Assembly: GCA_023091665.1 (NCBI GenBank)
Contig: JALJCQ010000017.1
Coordinates: 2,976,001 to 3,040,000, forward strand
Origin: Pythium myriotylum
Taxonomy: Eukaryota > Oomycota > Peronosporomycetes > Pythiales > Pythiaceae
Direction of reading: 5' to 3'
Length of the DNA: 64,000 nt
Position numbers and translations under genes: made by a program. Below are positions 19,960-30,759 of this stretch, piece after piece. Below the pieces are notes generated by a model that ran no database searches, was not told the origin of the DNA, and worked only from the letters and a program-made list of their open reading frames with translations. The number at the start of each line of letters is the position of its first letter. The first letter of the stretch is position 1.

Positions 19960-20325
19960 TTCCTGTCAAAGCTTATATATCCCTGCAATCTGACGACCTT
20001 CGTTTACGAAGTGAGCTCGACCGAGAGGAGCTCGCGAGCGTCTTGGATCGGAGTTTGACTGGCGCTCAATCAGCGTGCTTACATATCGACTGCGATCCCA
20101 TTCAATATCAGGCGCAGAGCCAGCAGCGACAGGCCGCGCGCATGCTTGCCGAGTTGTCGCCGTCAACCAAAGACGCCGTTCGGGTGGACAGGGCGGTGAG
20201 TGACCCAGGCGCAAGGCATGGCGCGCTTGGCTATATGCAGTTAATCACACGCGAATTTGCCACCGTCCGCGCACGAGGCAGTCCACCAAACGCGACGCCT
20301 TTGCAGCAGTTGAGCAGCAGCAGCG

Positions 20326-21120
20326 ATGTTCCAGTCGCTCTTATCAGATGAGCTCTCGGCGGTGCCAGCAGCAGCAGGAGCAGCAGCCGTGTACTTTCCA
20401 TCCGGCAGCTACGGCCTCGCGATCGCGAGCACCACGGCGACAGACGCGCTCGTGATGGCGCCGACAAGAGACGCGACAGCGCGTGGACACGTGCGCTCGC
20501 TGCCTGATAAGCTGCGCTGTGGGTACACGAGCAAGCGCTGCGAGAACCCACGCACAGTCAAGAAAAGCGGCGGGCTCCACCGCTTCTGCGCCTACCACCG
20601 CGAGCGAGCCAACAAGAACCAGTGGCGCGTCGACAATCGACGTCGCATCCTGCGGCGTCTCAGTCAGCCCTCCAAGTCCGGCAGCGACTGCGGATCGCCG
20701 CGCTCGAGCTCGAGCGACAATGGCGAAGACGGCGAGACGCCCGAGCTCTTTGGCGACGACATCAAGAAAGAAGGCGAGCCAAGCGCACTGCTCGATCTGC
20801 TCGACCCGGCAGGCTCGCCCAATACACTTAGTGAACAAGACGCGACGATTCTCAACGCCATGCTCTTCAGCGATGAAGACGAGCCGATGCTTGCTGAGGC
20901 CACGCGATTCGGCGAGATGCAAGTTGTCGCCGTGACGACCCCGACGCCCGTGGTGTTGGTATCGGCCGACGCCGACTGCTCGTCCAAGACAACGTACGTG
21001 GTCTCGGGCACGCTCCCGTGCGCGTGTGCGCAGTGCATGGCGTGGTCGACAATGTATTATTACCAAGACGCCCTCGAGTCCGCCAGAAAGAGCCGCGTGG
21101 AGACGTACTCGCGCGTATGA
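20326..21120 (+). CDS. Zinc-motif/LxxLL family protein 6 (ZL6)
   Basis: 264 aa from ATG 20326 (MFQSLLSDELS), the longest member. Module at about residues 64-90: CGYTSKRC, ENPRTVKKSGGL, HRFCAYH, followed by RERANKNQWRVDNRRRILRR. The linker is Ser- and Asp/Glu-rich. LSEQDATILNAMLFSDEDEPM is the LxxML version of the tail motif with a strong acidic follow-up. After it comes an 80-residue extension with a second small Cys cluster (PCACAQC, about residues 228-234) not present in other members. The first residues FQSLLSDEL also resemble the tail motif. Confidence 0.82.
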   Translation: MFQSLLSDELSAVPAAAGAAAVYFPSGSYGLAIASTTATDALVMAPTRDATARGHVRSLPDKLRCGYTSKRCENPRTVKKSGGLHRFCAYHRERANKNQWRVDNRRRILRRLSQPSKSGSDCGSPRSSSSDNGEDGETPELFGDDIKKEGEPSALLDLLDPAGSPNTLSEQDATILNAMLFSDEDEPMLAEATRFGEMQVVAVTTPTPVVLVSADADCSSKTTYVVSGTLPCACAQCMAWSTMYYYQDALESARKSRVETYSRV

Positions 21121-23721
21121 CTCGAGGAGACTTTAAATTTATTTATGTTGGCTGTCAAATAGAACGTTTTCCTTCTTCAAGTATCGTGGGGCTCCTTTCC
21201 ACGCCATCGATCGTTCGTAGTGCTGCGATTCTTCCCGAACACGGGAGTCCACAACGCCTCTGTGATCACACAGGTGCGCGGAAGCCCATGGAAGCCATCA
21301 TGGCGCATCGCCTTTTCCATCGCCGGCCGCTTGTCTCTGTCAAACGCGTGCTGACTGGCAAGTCACGCGCACCGAAGCGCTCTTCGCTTGTGCGCAAGAG
21401 CGGGGGTCTGGGTCTTGTAGTCAGAGAAAAGCAAGCGGCGTCCACTATGTTGGAGGGGGGAAGGCCACCACACATCAGAATTCCCAGGTGCCCCGACCCG
21501 ACCAGTGAGTCAGTCACCCCGTGATTGTGGCGTTTGCGGAGACCGAGATCACAACGAGGTTGACGAATTGCCACAATCTCATGTGTGACGACGCGCACAA
21601 GAGAGAGTCTCACGCACTCTCTCCAAGCAGCCGCCATGGCCACCAACTGTACTGTACCACTCGAGTCCGGTTCGACGCTCGTGTTCCCCACGATCCACGT
21701 CGTGCGCACCCTTGTCGTAATATGAACCCCTCGACTTCGCGTACTAATCGACAGAAAGCACCACGGAAGAAGGAGAAAGTCACCCACCACCCGAATCGCC
21801 CTCTTCTTCCCAGGGGCCCCATGGAGCCTTCGGTAGGATACCGTACGAGGCCCGCCAAAAAGCTTCCCACGAGCAGCTTCGATTGTCGCTTCAAGCGCTG
21901 GACTGATCATCACGACGCCGCGAGCGTGAGGATTGTGCATGTAGCTACCCACCCAACGGAGCGCGCTTGGGTCCAGTGAGGAGCTGGCACGGAGACCGTG
22001 AAATATAGTCTCCCCGGAGCACGAGGCCAGCTTACTCAACGCCCAGAGCCCGGGCACCCGAACTGTACGTCGCTCCGGCTCGCTCGAACGAGGTTGAAGT
22101 TTCTGAGCTTGGAGTGGTGGTACCTACCTCAAGCAATGCATACCTGGTACCGGCAGCAGCTCCATTGGTGTGGGAGTTGTATCGAGGCAAGACCTGTAGG
22201 AATGTATACTGACAAACACTCTGGTGGTCGAGGAGCTCCGGGCGGTCCTGTCGCACATCCCTTTCTGGAGGAGTGGCCAGTGGACAACTTTCCTCTCCCG
22301 ATCGGGGATGGGGAGTCCGCCGACCACCGCGCGGTGGCTCGTCTGCCCCGGAGATCTCATGGGGATTTCCGCGAACATCCGGTTCCAGTCACGCCACTTG
22401 CGGGGGTTTGGTCTGGAGCGCAATTTGATGGGTGCCAACGGGCTCGGGTTAGCGCTTCGACCCGTTTTGGCCCTTGTGGACCATTGCGCGCGGCGGATGG
22501 TCCTTCCTGTCCTGGCTTTGAGTCCCGAATTCCTCTCCGTGGGCGTGTGAACCCAGGGCGTTCGAGAGGCTTTTTCGGTCAGCTGCACTGCAGAAGAGCT
22601 CGCGCGGTCGAATGGAGCAGGTGGAGCACTCGCCACTCGCGCGGATTCTTGAGCACTGCCGTCGTGATGACTGGGCGCCGCATGACAAATCCAGTAGAAG
22701 CCCTGAGAGCGAGCGGTACATATATTCCAGACCGGGCGAAAAGGCTTAAAAACACTTTTTTTTTTTTTTTCTTGTCACAGAGACTCATAATTTCTTGTGA
22801 GTGGTTTGTTTGATATTCGGGAGAATCCAGAAGACTGGATTCGGCTCCTGTAGGTACCGTGCGAAGTGCCTACCTGGCCTGACCAACCCGATCTGGTTGG
22901 TTCCCAGGCTTCCCTCGCAACCAACCAAAGCCGCCACGGCCCACGCAGGGGACACTTTGGCTGGCCCAGCGACGTGGACACCTGCATGACGTATGCACGG
23001 GGAGGGGGGGGGAACCGAATTCCCATGCTCGTCCGTGTTCTAGCGATTGAGCGAGCGTACACCGGTCCAGTTCTCCATCCTCCTGAAACCATTACTTTTC
23101 TCACAGTGGCGAGCGGATGATGCAAGGCGCGTCATTTTGTGGCAGGTTCGGTTTTCGACCAATCACGCCGCAGCTGAGACCCTCTCCTCTCTTCGCGTGC
23201 AGAAAAAAGCCGCGTGCTCGACGAAGTGCGGGGGGGGGGGGCCGCGGGAGACGGGCCAGTGATCGCGAAGTGGCTTTTCCCGGTCCCTGTATTTAGTGAT
23301 CTTTCCGGCCAACCGGCGACGCCCATTGGTCCCCGCAGCCGGTGGTCAACAACCCGCAAGAGATCCAGCCGGTCACGCCATCGGCGGGTGCCTCCGGAGG
23401 GTTCGGGTGGTCATTACGCTTGGCGGCACCGTCCTGCGCTTGCACGCCGCGTCACACGGACGCTAATAACCACTGGCACGTGACAAAGCCGGGCCTGTTT
23501 GTTTTTTTGCCTCTCTCCGCAGTGGGGTGGGAAAGGGGTCGGGGCGCAGCTGGAGGCTGGGGCCCCGCCCTCTCGTGGATACACCATCTGCGGATGACTT
23601 GGCATGAGCGTCGACCTCATCGCTGGTCATTTCAGATCCCGACCCGTCGACGCCAAGTCGGGCTCGTCGAGATCCTTTCTCTTCTCTCTCTCCATCTATC
23701 CACCTCACTCGACTTCCTCCC
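21121..23721. other. 2.6-kb intergenic region with homopolymers
   Basis: No supported gene. It holds a T15 run (22756-22770) and a G12 run (23230-23241). Overlapping open frames are Arg/Pro/Ser-rich and look like chance products of GC-rich DNA. Confidence 0.45.
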
Positions 23722-24360
23722 ATGCCGGCGCCGTCGAGTCCCGCGCAGCCCTCGGCGTACACGATGGAAGAGCTCATGTGGCACTTCGAGCAGCTCCAGG
23801 GCCAAGCGCCCGAGACGCTCTACGCCAACGATCCGCTGCTGCTCGAAGAGCTGCGCTGCGGCTACTCGAGCAAGCGCTGCGAGAACGTGCGCACGACCAA
23901 GAAAGGCGGCGGACTGCACCGCTTTTGCGAGTTCCACCGGCGGCGCGCCAACAAGAACCAGTGGCGCGTCGACAACAAGCGCCGCATGCAGCGCACGCAG
24001 CAGAGCAACGGCGACAAGCCCTCGACGCCGACCTCGGTCGCGTCGACCTCGGCCAGCAAGCCCTACGCACCGCACGCATCGCCGCGCGTGGTCGAGAAAG
24101 TTAAGCGACTTGAAAAGCTCGAGACTGCAAAGCTGCCCGACCCGGTCGCGCGCCTGTCAGACGCGACGGACGACGACGACGATGCGTGGCTCAGCGACAG
24201 CGACATTGCCATGCTCCAGTCTATTCTCTTTGACGAAGGCGAGAGCAAGACCGGCAACGGCTTCCTCTCCATGCTCCACGACGCACAGAAAGAACCGGTC
24301 GTTAGCAGCCCCACGGCCGTGTACGATCTCCACCACGTCAAGCAAGAGTGGGTCGTCTGA
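23722..24360 (+). CDS. Zinc-motif/LxxLL family protein 7 (ZL7)
   Basis: 212 aa from ATG 23722 (MPAPSSPAQ). A helix-like N-terminal part (MEELMWHFEQLQ) precedes the module at about residues 46-72: CGYSSKRC, ENVRTTKKGGGL, HRFCEFH, then RRRANKNQWRVDNKRRMQR. The linker contains LPDPVAR, related to LPDPVDL in ZL8 and MPDPVDI in ZL10. Tail motif LSDSDIAMLQSILFDEGE. About 36 residues follow, ending in the hydrophobic EWVV, similar to the EFVV end of ZL8. A pyrimidine-rich leader (CTCACTCGACTTCCTCCC) lies immediately upstream of the ATG. Confidence 0.85.
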   Translation: MPAPSSPAQPSAYTMEELMWHFEQLQGQAPETLYANDPLLLEELRCGYSSKRCENVRTTKKGGGLHRFCEFHRRRANKNQWRVDNKRRMQRTQQSNGDKPSTPTSVASTSASKPYAPHASPRVVEKVKRLEKLETAKLPDPVARLSDATDDDDDAWLSDSDIAMLQSILFDEGESKTGNGFLSMLHDAQKEPVVSSPTAVYDLHHVKQEWVV

Positions 24361-24394
24361 ACCCGTCCGTGCCGTTGAGTCATAGTCGTCGTAA

Positions 24395-24416
24395 CCCCCC
24401 CCCCCCCCCCCCCCCC
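24395..24416 (+). repeat. C22 homopolymer
   Basis: A run of 22 cytosines 35 nt after the ZL7 stop codon. Such runs are prone to length errors. Confidence 0.85.
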
Positions 24417-25311
24417 ATCTAGGAAAAGCTCCCTCGGATCGTGTAAAATAGTATCATTTATTATGCCGTGCCCCTCCAGCTATCTTTCGTCAACTCTTTT
24501 TGGGTCTCGTCAATAGACATGTTGGCTCCCAAGCAAGTGGCCCTCTTGCCACGCTGGGATCTCGCTCCTCCTGTCCAGTGGTGTCCACCTTGAAGTTGTC
24601 CAGGGCCAGTGCCCGTGGAGTTTGGCCAAACAGCCGATCAGGCGCCTAAAGTAGGACGCACGGCAAGTGAGCTCCATCTCTTCGACCTTGTTGCCCCTCG
24701 TTTGAGTGGCTACGGGCTAATCTGTGAAAAGATTCTTGTTTTGTGACATGTCGTGAGATCTTCGGCCAATTGATCGGCCGCTCTTCGCTGACTGGCTGAG
24801 TCTGGCCGTCGACACCCGTGTTGGCACGTCCACTCACCTCTCCCCTTCATCCACAAAGCGACGCGAAAGGCCTCCTCTCCAAAAGATCCCAGGAGTCTCG
24901 CATACAAGGGACGAAGTTCATCAGGTGGTCGTCGGCCTCTCGAGGAGGAGGAGCGAAGGGGAGAAGGCCCACTCTCTTCCCCGAGAGGTGGCCACAATCA
25001 CGGCGCCCGTTCGCTCGCGGGATTTCGCAGGCCGGTTTCAGGGAGTCGTCGGTGCCCTTGAAGTCCGGCGTGGACAGGGCAGGGCACGGAGAGCGCTCCA
25101 TCTCCGCCCTTCTTGGATACAGTATGGACGATCTTGCGTTTCAGGAGCTAATCGCTGCCCAATCGCCGTCGAATGGACCCGTGTTTCCCAGACGGCTTGC
25201 CGTTTCGCGAAGGAGTGGCTTGCTTTCCGGACTTTGCGACGTCTGTTGACCAAGTCAGCGAAGACATCTTCACTCGCTTCGGCGGCCGAAAGCTCGGATC
25301 GCAGAGGAGGC
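24417..25311. other. Intergenic, nothing recognised
   Basis: Between ZL7 and the ZL8 initiator. Open frames on both strands have no motif. Confidence 0.45.
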
Positions 25312-25327
25312 CATTCTCCAATTCGCC
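25312..25327 (+). promoter_or_regulatory. Oomycete-type initiator of ZL8
   Basis: CATTCTCCAATTCGCC, identical over 16 nt to the initiator of thioesterase copy 3, 51 nt before ATG 25378. Confidence 0.6.
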
Positions 25328-25343
25328 GTCTTCCGACAACCCA

Positions 25344-25367
25344 TACACACACACACACACACACACC
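25344..25367 (+). repeat. (AC)n microsatellite in the ZL8 leader
   Basis: About twelve AC units between the initiator and the start codon of ZL8, so probably transcribed as 5' UTR. Confidence 0.75.
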
Positions 25368-25377
25368 GAAGCGAGAG

Positions 25378-25893
25378 ATGTGGCCGACGACATTCGCCCC
25401 TTCGTTCGACACGCCCACGCCCGAGCTCGCGCCGCTGCCGCTCAAGCGCCAGCGCACCAGCTCGGCCTCGACGCCGCGCCCGGCGCTCGATGCCTCGCAC
25501 GAAGTTGATCTTCGGTGCGGATACGCAGGCAAACGGTGCACGAACTTGCGCACCGACAAGAAAGGCGGCGGGCTCCACCGCTTCTGCGAGTTCCACCGGC
25601 TCCGCGCCAACAAGAACCAGTGGCGCGTCGACAACAAGCGCCGCGAGCTCCGCGCCTTCCGCCGCCAGCAGCTCAAGAAGTTTGGCGGCGCCGCGCCCGC
25701 CAAGACCGTGGACGAGGTCAGCCTGCTACCTGATCCCGTCGATCTCTTCGAAGATATCGAACCCATGCCCATCGAAGATCTTAACCTACTGACTGCTATG
25801 CTGCTGGGCGAGGCCCACAGCGTCGACGCTGCCCCCGAGCAGACGGAGCACAAGCTGTCGACCCTCGTAATACCGTACGAGTTTGTTGTGTGA
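25378..25893 (+). CDS. Zinc-motif/LxxLL family protein 8 (ZL8)
   Basis: 171 aa. ATG 25378 (MWPTTFAPSF) is chosen because the initiator and (AC)n leader lie directly upstream, although the frame stays open to about 24925. Module: CGYAGKRC, TNLRTDKKGGGL, HRFCEFH, then RLRANKNQWRVDNKRRELRAFRRQQLKK. The N-terminal part is Pro-rich with a short basic patch (LKRQR). LLPDPVDLFED lies in the linker. The tail PIEDLNLLTAMLLGEAH has LxxML and Leu instead of Phe. It ends in PYEFVV. Closest relative in the window is ZL10 (shared FRRQQLKK/LRRQQLKK and PDPVD). Confidence 0.83.
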   Translation: MWPTTFAPSFDTPTPELAPLPLKRQRTSSASTPRPALDASHEVDLRCGYAGKRCTNLRTDKKGGGLHRFCEFHRLRANKNQWRVDNKRRELRAFRRQQLKKFGGAAPAKTVDEVSLLPDPVDLFEDIEPMPIEDLNLLTAMLLGEAHSVDAAPEQTEHKLSTLVIPYEFVV

Positions 25894-28009
25894 GACTCGC
25901 CTGCGACCCTTTCCCCCCCCACCTTGCGCGATGGAAGGAACCCCTCTACGTTGCTTTGCTTTGCGTTGGTATACTATTATAATCCAAAACAACCTTGGTA
26001 AACTATTAGAATTCAAGCCCACCCTCTCATCTCGTTCATTCTAGAAGCGTCGGAGGTCTTGGTCTCACCGATATTTCACAGCCCAAGAACACGATTGCTG
26101 CTCGCCTCTCCACAGCAGCAGCTGGCAGCTCTGCCGATCAGGCCGGACTCATCGTGTCGGGGTGGAAAGGCGTAAACGCAATGGGACTAGCCTGCTTGGA
26201 TCACGGTGTCTCGTTGTGGACGCATCGTGCGGGATGATTCAGCCCGAAATTGCGTCACCACAGCCGGGTGATCTCAGAGATGAGAGGCCGCGCACGCCAG
26301 GGTGCATGGCTAACCCTACCAAGTCGCAGCGTGTCAAGGGTTCCGCTGTAGAGGTATGCTCGTACTGTACCCACGGAGAGCTCTCCAGCAGGCACGGCTT
26401 TTTTGCCTGCGACAGATGAGACCGTGCGGATTGGGGTGTTTGAACGACAGGTGGCAGCGGCTCGGCGAGTCCTTCAGCCTCGAATCATCGCTGCGGGAGA
26501 AGCGCCCATTTGGCGCTCGAGGGAAAGACAAGCGGCTCGTTTAGTTGAATGCACACATCGGTGGCTCGTCTGTTGTGGTACTCGCTGTCGAGTCCGTTGT
26601 CGTTGGTCAGACGTTGAAGCTGTTCACGACACGACGGTCAAGTCAAGCCTCCGCTTGTTCCCCGTCGCGCAGAGTCCAGTGTCGCCGGACGCGTGTGGTT
26701 CTCGTCTCGCCCACTCATACAGCTCGTGGTCGCGAGCCGGTTGTCGCCTCTCGCCGCACGCCAGCTTGGCTCGCTGGATGGTCCACTCGGGAATCCAGGC
26801 GAACGGGAAGCTCGCCGCCGCAAACCGCTCCAGTGGCAGGCGGTGAACGGAAACGATCGCGGATAGTGGGTGCACTGAATCGTGGGGTGGTTGTCCCCCT
26901 CCGCCTCTCCTCCAGACCATTCTCACCCATACGCAAGCCCCCCACTGTCGCCCGTGATGTCCACGTGAGTCAGCGGAGAGGTGTACGCACGCCGTGGGGT
27001 ACAGTACCGTATTGAATGGGCGATGACACTGTCGACATGGTACGGTACAGTGCTTCGCAGCCGATCTCGTGGAAAACGCTTCGCGGCGAGTCCTGCGTGA
27101 CGATGTAACGGAGACCCTGCTGCACTTCTCTGTTCAGAATGTCCCCATCCCCGAGTGTTTTCTCTCTCTCGTGAGAATTTCGTGGGGTCGCTCCGGAGAT
27201 GCAACGCGGTGCTGACTCCCAGCACGCCAGAAACCGCCGGCTTGGCAGGTGTCTCTCTCTCTCTCTGGAACTCACCGATCAGCTAGCCCCTTGAACGTCC
27301 AACTTGAAGTTGGCCGTCGGAACCTCAGGCGCAAGGTGTTTCTCGTGGTCGTGATGCGCGTTCATCTGTCGCGCGCTTTTGCAGCCGCGCGGGGTTAGAA
27401 AAGGACTCGAGCCGGATCGAGAAGAATCGAAGCACCGCACTTGGGAGAGAGAGAGAGAGAGAACTCGACTCGCCGGGAGAAAAAGACATGCAAAGAGTGC
27501 CTAGTTTAGAGCGCGCGTCCATGCAAATCTCGCGCGTAGGATGACTTCTCATGAAATCCACCAAGAAGCGACGGATCATCGACACGGCGCCACCGTTGAT
27601 GGATGTCGCCCGCGCGCGGCGAGACACGCGAGGCCACGTGGCTCTTGCCATGGGTTGAGGTGATTATTCGAGGAGAGTGGCGAAGAAAACATGCGTCCGT
27701 GGAAGACCGACAAGCTGTCATGGTTGCGAGGTGCGGTGACAGCATGTCTCTACTCAGAAGCAAGGAAGCCGTACGGCTTGCTCTGGGATTTTTCGCGACG
27801 ACCGGCTCACTGGCAGGGCTTCGTCTGATGGTAGAACCCAGCAAATCTTCGCTGTCATCAGCCAGAGGATGTCGAGACACGTCTCTGCGGCGGAACTATC
27901 CTCATGTTTATACCGTGCAGAACTTCCGCTTACAGCCGCGCAGCAGAGGAGGCAGAGGCGATAAACAGAGAAGTGGCCACGAGAGCTTGCCAACCTTGCG
28001 CAGCGCCGC
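25894..28009. other. 2.1-kb intergenic region
   Basis: No gene supported. It contains a short CT run near 27250 and a GA run near 27446-27464 (microsatellites). Open frames in 26.1-28.1 kb have no recognisable motif. Confidence 0.45.
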
Positions 28010-28112
28010 TGTCACTGTCGTACCCAGCTTTATGAGCTGGGTACGACAGTGGCGAGTCTGGGTGTTGGGGTCTGGGTGTTGAGCAGTCCAACGCCCAGAC
28101 TCACCAGTGACA
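28010..28112 (+). repeat. 103-bp multi-hairpin element
   Basis: The ends TGTCACTG (28010-28017) and CAGTGACA (28105-28112) are inverted. Inside, 28013-28029 and 28035-28051 form a perfect 17-bp hairpin with a 5-nt loop. A second pair, GAGTCTGGGTGTTG and CAACGCCCAGACTC, forms another stem with one mismatch. It may be a small foldback element or a structured RNA. No flanking duplication was found. Confidence 0.6.
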
Positions 28113-28868
28113 ACGTTGCCAAGAAAAGAGCCCTAATAAGGTTTCTGGGTGGCATGGTTGTACAGGGCATTGACGCGAAGCGTACGCGCGAGTTTTTCGT
28201 GGTGTTCACGTTTGCGAGCGGTGTTGTGAACCACCACACGCTTGCGACCACCACACTTCGTGAAGGGCCTCGAGTAAACTAAATGTAGTAAACACCGGCA
28301 GTGTATCCTCACTGGGATTCGCCACGTTGAAGCTGCATATCAGGCACAGCGTGGAGACTGATCACCTGGGTCGACTGTCTGGACGGAAGATTTGTCCGAG
28401 TGGGAGCCCTGGACGTCGCACATGAAATCGAAGGCTGCTCTGACGCTCAGACGGTCTCAATGTACAGTAATTCATTCTAGATGCTTCTCTGTCAAACGGA
28501 TCGTCGAGTTGAACAAGCACGCCAGAAACGGCCTTCCACGGAAGCACCCTAGCCGAGGCCGTCCCAGCACGGAATGCACAGATGAAGCGTGTTCACGTGG
28601 TCATCAACGCGATTGGCCTAGCAAGGCTGGGTGGGAGACGCGAGACTGCATGCAAGATAGCGAATATCATTTGAACGTAGTCTTCAGCCATTCCTACGGT
28701 TCGGATTACGGTTGCCAACGACCCGTGGGAAGACGCATACAGTACAGTGGTGGCTTCTGATCAGAGGGAAACACAGACACCCACTTCAACATGGCGAATT
28801 TGTGACGTTCTCCCTTCAAGGTTGTCATTACACAATCTGCGCAACGTTGCTCAGGACTGAAGTTCACG
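28113..28868. other. Intergenic, nothing recognised
   Basis: Between the multi-hairpin element and ZL9. No supported feature. Confidence 0.45.
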
Positions 28869-29255
28869 ATGGCTCATGACGTGCGAAATGTGCTCCACTG
28901 GCCAAGCCAACAAGTAGAGGACGCTATTCTCACGGAGAAGGACCTGCAATGCAGTTACACCAGCAAACTCTGCACCAACTTGCGAACGACCAAGAAGGGC
29001 GGTGGACTCCATCGGCTCTGCGAATTCCACAGGCAGCGAGCCAACAGAAACCAGTCGCGTGTTGACGACCGGCGAAGAGGGATACGCGCTCAGCAGCGCA
29101 AACTGAAGAGACTCGCGCGAGTTGCGCGTGCAGAAGGAAGACCTCAAACAGCGCGGGCGGTTGCGGAAGAGTCGTGGAGTGCAGAGGACGTAATGTTTTT
29201 GCAAACGCTGTTGTTTGGAGAGGAAGACGCTCTGGCTGGATACCCACCGCACTGA
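28869..29255 (+). CDS. Zinc-motif/LxxLL family protein 9 (ZL9)
   Basis: 128 aa from ATG 28869 (MAHDVRNVLHW). A compact member. Module: CSYTSKLC, TNLRTTKKGGGL, HRLCEFH, then RQRANRNQSRVDDRRRG. HRF is HRL here. The basic region continues as a long Arg/Lys/Gln helix (QQRKLKRLARVARAEGR). The tail WSAEDVMFLQTLLFGEED sits close to the C-terminus. Third-position GC is lower than in ZL3 and ZL5-8. Confidence 0.82.
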   Translation: MAHDVRNVLHWPSQQVEDAILTEKDLQCSYTSKLCTNLRTTKKGGGLHRLCEFHRQRANRNQSRVDDRRRGIRAQQRKLKRLARVARAEGRPQTARAVAEESWSAEDVMFLQTLLFGEEDALAGYPPH

Positions 29256-30759
29256 GTGGCATTCCACTCGCGCTTTGTGCAGACAGTGTTACAATTCCGA
29301 TTTGATCGTGGTGTAGCGGTGCTTGCATGTTACATGAAGTTACGACCATTTCGCATGTACATTTCATCGGGTCCCGGCAATGTAAATTTTTGTGTACTTG
29401 CTCCGAGTTGAACTGCACTATACATATCAAAACGGAAAAGTCTGTGAGCCACATAGCTTGGGGCCCTGCATCACTGTCACGCAAGGCGAGTAATCAAGAT
29501 ACAGCTTCGAGCCGGAACTCGCAAACCCACCAACTTTGGAGGTGGTGTTGTGACATTTATGGTGTTCTCCTAACGTCTGCTCTGAACGCTATTGTTGAAG
29601 CACCTCATGGGACGAGAATCTGCATTGCTTTCTGCAAGAAGGCCTTTTTGTTATCGTTTCGAACCGCGTCTGCCGGCTTGTTATTATAGAGCTCGTTCCG
29701 GGAAGTGTGCTGTGTGAATACCACCAAGAGTAAAGGCTGCGTGAGTACTGTTCTTACATCGGGTGTTTTGAGGATTTGGACGCGTAGCTCTTTGCAAGAG
29801 AGAAGTTTTCCGAGGTTCTTCGAACACCTACGTGCGGAAACTAACAACCCTCTCGTATTTGATTTACGCAGGTCTCGCTCGTCGACGTGAGGTAGTCGGC
29901 AACGTAAGAGACCAATTCATCTTGTCAGAAGTGTCACTCCTGCTCTGAATATGCGCCACCCCAGTCTTGAGGCTGGACAAGCATAACCCACTTAAAAATA
30001 GTTCGCAATATGGATTGTTCTTTCTCTCTCTCTCTCTCTCTCTCAAGCATGCAATCAAGAGCTCCCGCGTGTCGAGTTGGAGCCTGTGATGCGCTCCGGA
30101 AGAATTCGATGGTCGGAATTCATTCATATATCACCGTAGTGCAGGCTCTGCACTCGAAGTACCACGGTCCTTCTGTTTCTTCGAGCGTTGACGGATCGGC
30201 CGGGCCTCCCGTCAAATTCTTTGAAGTGATCGGAGCACGTCAGACGTTATTGGGATTTGGTCTGTAGAGACACTCGCGTTAACTTACGAGTAAGAGCAGA
30301 CTAGCCATGATCACATGGCAGCCACCATTACCGCACCACTACTGACTCTATATGTTTGGGACCAACTCCAGCCACAAGTGTGGTGTTGGCAGCCCTCATT
30401 ACTGATGGAAATTCCACTCATCATCGGATCAGCAAGCTTTCTTCAACCCATCGATCTCGCAGAAACGCTCCGTCTTTGCGCAACGGTGGGCATTCAATGC
30501 GTCAGCACGGCAAAAACGGCGATGGGTGTTGCGGGCATGATTTTGCCACCACAGCCAGAGTTTGTGGTTTCAAGCCCGCGACTTGTCGTATACTTCCGAT
30601 TACTTTTCTCTCCGGGAAGTATGCTGAACCAACTGGCTCGGCTGCTGTCTGACTGAACGGGAACGCCTAGCCGAGACCAGAACGAAGTCGTCGTTTCTCG
30701 AGATGGGGCGCGCAGGCCGAGAAGACGATCATTTTTGAATCACCATCATTGCCTGCGAA
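29256..30759. other. 1.5-kb intergenic region
   Basis: A (TC)n run lies at about 30024-30044. A plus-strand frame at 30315-30656 is hydrophobic but unconvincing. Nothing else supported. Confidence 0.4.

Noticed and set aside
20344..21066. 240-codon minus-strand open frame over ZL6
   Set aside because: Shadow of the ZL6 reading frame; the sense strand carries the invariant module.
23230..24416. Homopolymer runs (G12, C22) as regulatory G-quadruplex sites
   Set aside because: Single uninterrupted runs, prone to length error and not repeated near other genes.
24925..25377. Longer N-terminus for ZL8
   Set aside because: The initiator at 25312 and the (AC)n leader lie inside it; upstream residues are low-quality and not shared by other members.
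26545..28082. Several 120-160-codon open frames at 26.5-28.1 kb
   Set aside because: They overlap on both strands, are Arg/Ser/Pro-rich and show no motif, initiator or conservation with neighbours.
30315..30656. 113-codon hydrophobic plus-strand frame
   Set aside because: Two overlapping frames of similar quality, no signal peptide or family pattern.
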